Positions 63,561 to 64,000 of a DNA stretch of 64,000 nt are shown piece after piece. The translations under genes and the position numbers were made by a program. Position 1 is the first letter of the stretch, and each line of letters opens with the position of its first letter. The notes beneath the pieces are model-generated. The model saw only the letters and a program-made list of their open reading frames with translations. It had not been told where the DNA came from and ran no database searches. This stretch comes from Catenulispora sp. MAP5-51 (GTDB lineage: Bacteria > Actinomycetota > Actinomycetes > Streptomycetales > Catenulisporaceae): positions 1-64,000 of the forward strand of contig NZ_JBGCCH010000001.1 in NCBI RefSeq assembly GCF_041261205.1, read 5' to 3'.

Positions 63561-64000
63561 GAGGTGAGGCCGACGTTCACGGTCATGCCGCACAGGACGC
63601 CGGGCGGCGTGGCGGCCATGGAGATGACGACGTCGTAGTAGACACCGCTGGACACCCGCGCGGGATCCAGAAGGACCTTGTCGACGGTCCCTCGCACCGT
63701 TCCATTGACCGCCGCCACGGTCAGCGTCACCTGCTGCCCGGTGTGGATCTTGCCGATGTTCGCTTCGGGGACCTGCGCGGTCACCGTGAACGGTTCGGAG
63801 TACAAGGTGATGAGCGGTTGGTAGCCGGCCTGCTGGTTGGCTCCGGAACCGCTGCCGGCGCCGGCCGTGGGCTGCCCGGCGAACAGCTGGAAGCCTTGTT
63901 GCTGGCCGCCTCCCGCTGCTCCGGACTGCCCCGGAGGGCCCTGATACAGCCGGATTCCGTCGGAGCGCACCTGGTCGCCGACCGCGCCCGCGGTGTCGGC
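63557..64000 (-). CDS. HlyD-type periplasmic adaptor, C-terminal part (runs off the window)
   Basis: 147 codons are visible and the frame is open to the window edge, so the N-terminus is missing. The beta-barrel part has LITLYSEPFTVTAQVPEANI, GKIHTGQQVTLTV and VRGTVDKVLLDPARVSSGVY, typical of membrane-fusion adaptors of RND/ABC exporters. A Gly/Gln-rich insert (GAAGGGQQQGFQLFAGQ) precedes it. Its stop overlaps the synthase ATG, showing that an adaptor and a GT2 enzyme are made together. This recalls alginate-type Alg44/Alg8 pairs, although the proteins are not clearly homologous to those. Confidence 0.8.
   Translation of the reverse strand, partial: ADTAGAVGDQVRSDGIRLYQGPPGQSGAAGGGQQQGFQLFAGQPTAGAGSGSGANQQAGYQPLITLYSEPFTVTAQVPEANIGKIHTGQQVTLTVAAVNGTVRGTVDKVLLDPARVSSGVYYDVVISMAATPPGVLCGMTVNVGLTS

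Overview
The window is high-GC DNA with GTG and TTG starts, ATGA-type stop/start overlaps, Tat-dependent lipoproteins, ECF sigma and SARP-type genes and many secreted glycosidases. This points to a free-living, soil-type actinomycete. The gene style fits Streptomyces/Catenulispora relatives, but the genus is a guess. No replication origin, rRNA operon, CRISPR array or intact prophage was seen.

Layout. 1-1012: no convincing intact gene, but a regulator relic and a large imperfect inverted repeat (411-856). 1013-4579: secreted GH92 alpha-mannosidase fused to a YVTN-type propeller. 4726-6668: divergent metallo-hydrolase and XRE/MmyB regulator. 6756-13563: an ECF sigma factor and a zinc-finger anti-sigma protein, separated by an IS5-type fragment and a tightly overlapping four-gene signalling operon (two-TM protein, nitrate-sensor-type histidine kinase, roadblock protein, amino-acid-binding lipoprotein). 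13670-16523: Tat-exported molybdenum hydroxylase and its 2Fe-2S subunit. 16572-23345: FadR-type regulator divergent from a permease, glutamine-synthetase-like ligase, gamma-glutamyl amidohydrolase, aldehyde dehydrogenase and SDR. This is a gamma-glutamylation route for an amine or amino alcohol, closed by a perfect 21-bp hairpin. 23476-28464: SARP relic, secreted repeat protein, berberine-bridge-type oxidase and a lower-GC membrane protein. 28666-32922: assimilatory nitrate reductase fused to a CysJ-like flavoprotein.

33014-43213 is a patchwork. It holds a gamma-glutamylcyclotransferase/M24 fusion, a TrpC-like protein without the catalytic lysines, a sulfatase relic, a short MscS protein, a GH65 phosphorylase with its HAD phosphomutase, a bicovalent-type FAD oxidase, a GyrI-like protein and a small conserved hypothetical.

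43262-59455 is a glycan-utilisation locus: GH36 divergent from a ROK regulator (apparently leaderless), then an ABC importer without its ATPase, secreted GH27, cytoplasmic GH95, CE7 esterase and a Tat-secreted GH2 enzyme with discoidin-like domains inserted in its fold. Secreted enzymes would trim an acetylated galactose-containing glycan outside, the ABC system would import oligosaccharides, and GH36, GH95 and the esterase would finish them inside.

59546-59697 carries two adjacent, atypical tRNA genes (anticodons CAT and TGC). 59748-64000, on the minus strand, holds a membrane-fusion adaptor (cut by the window edge), a membrane GT2 polysaccharide synthase, a lipoprotein and its secreted paralogue. 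It is probably a cell-surface polymer system and is one of the least familiar parts of the window.
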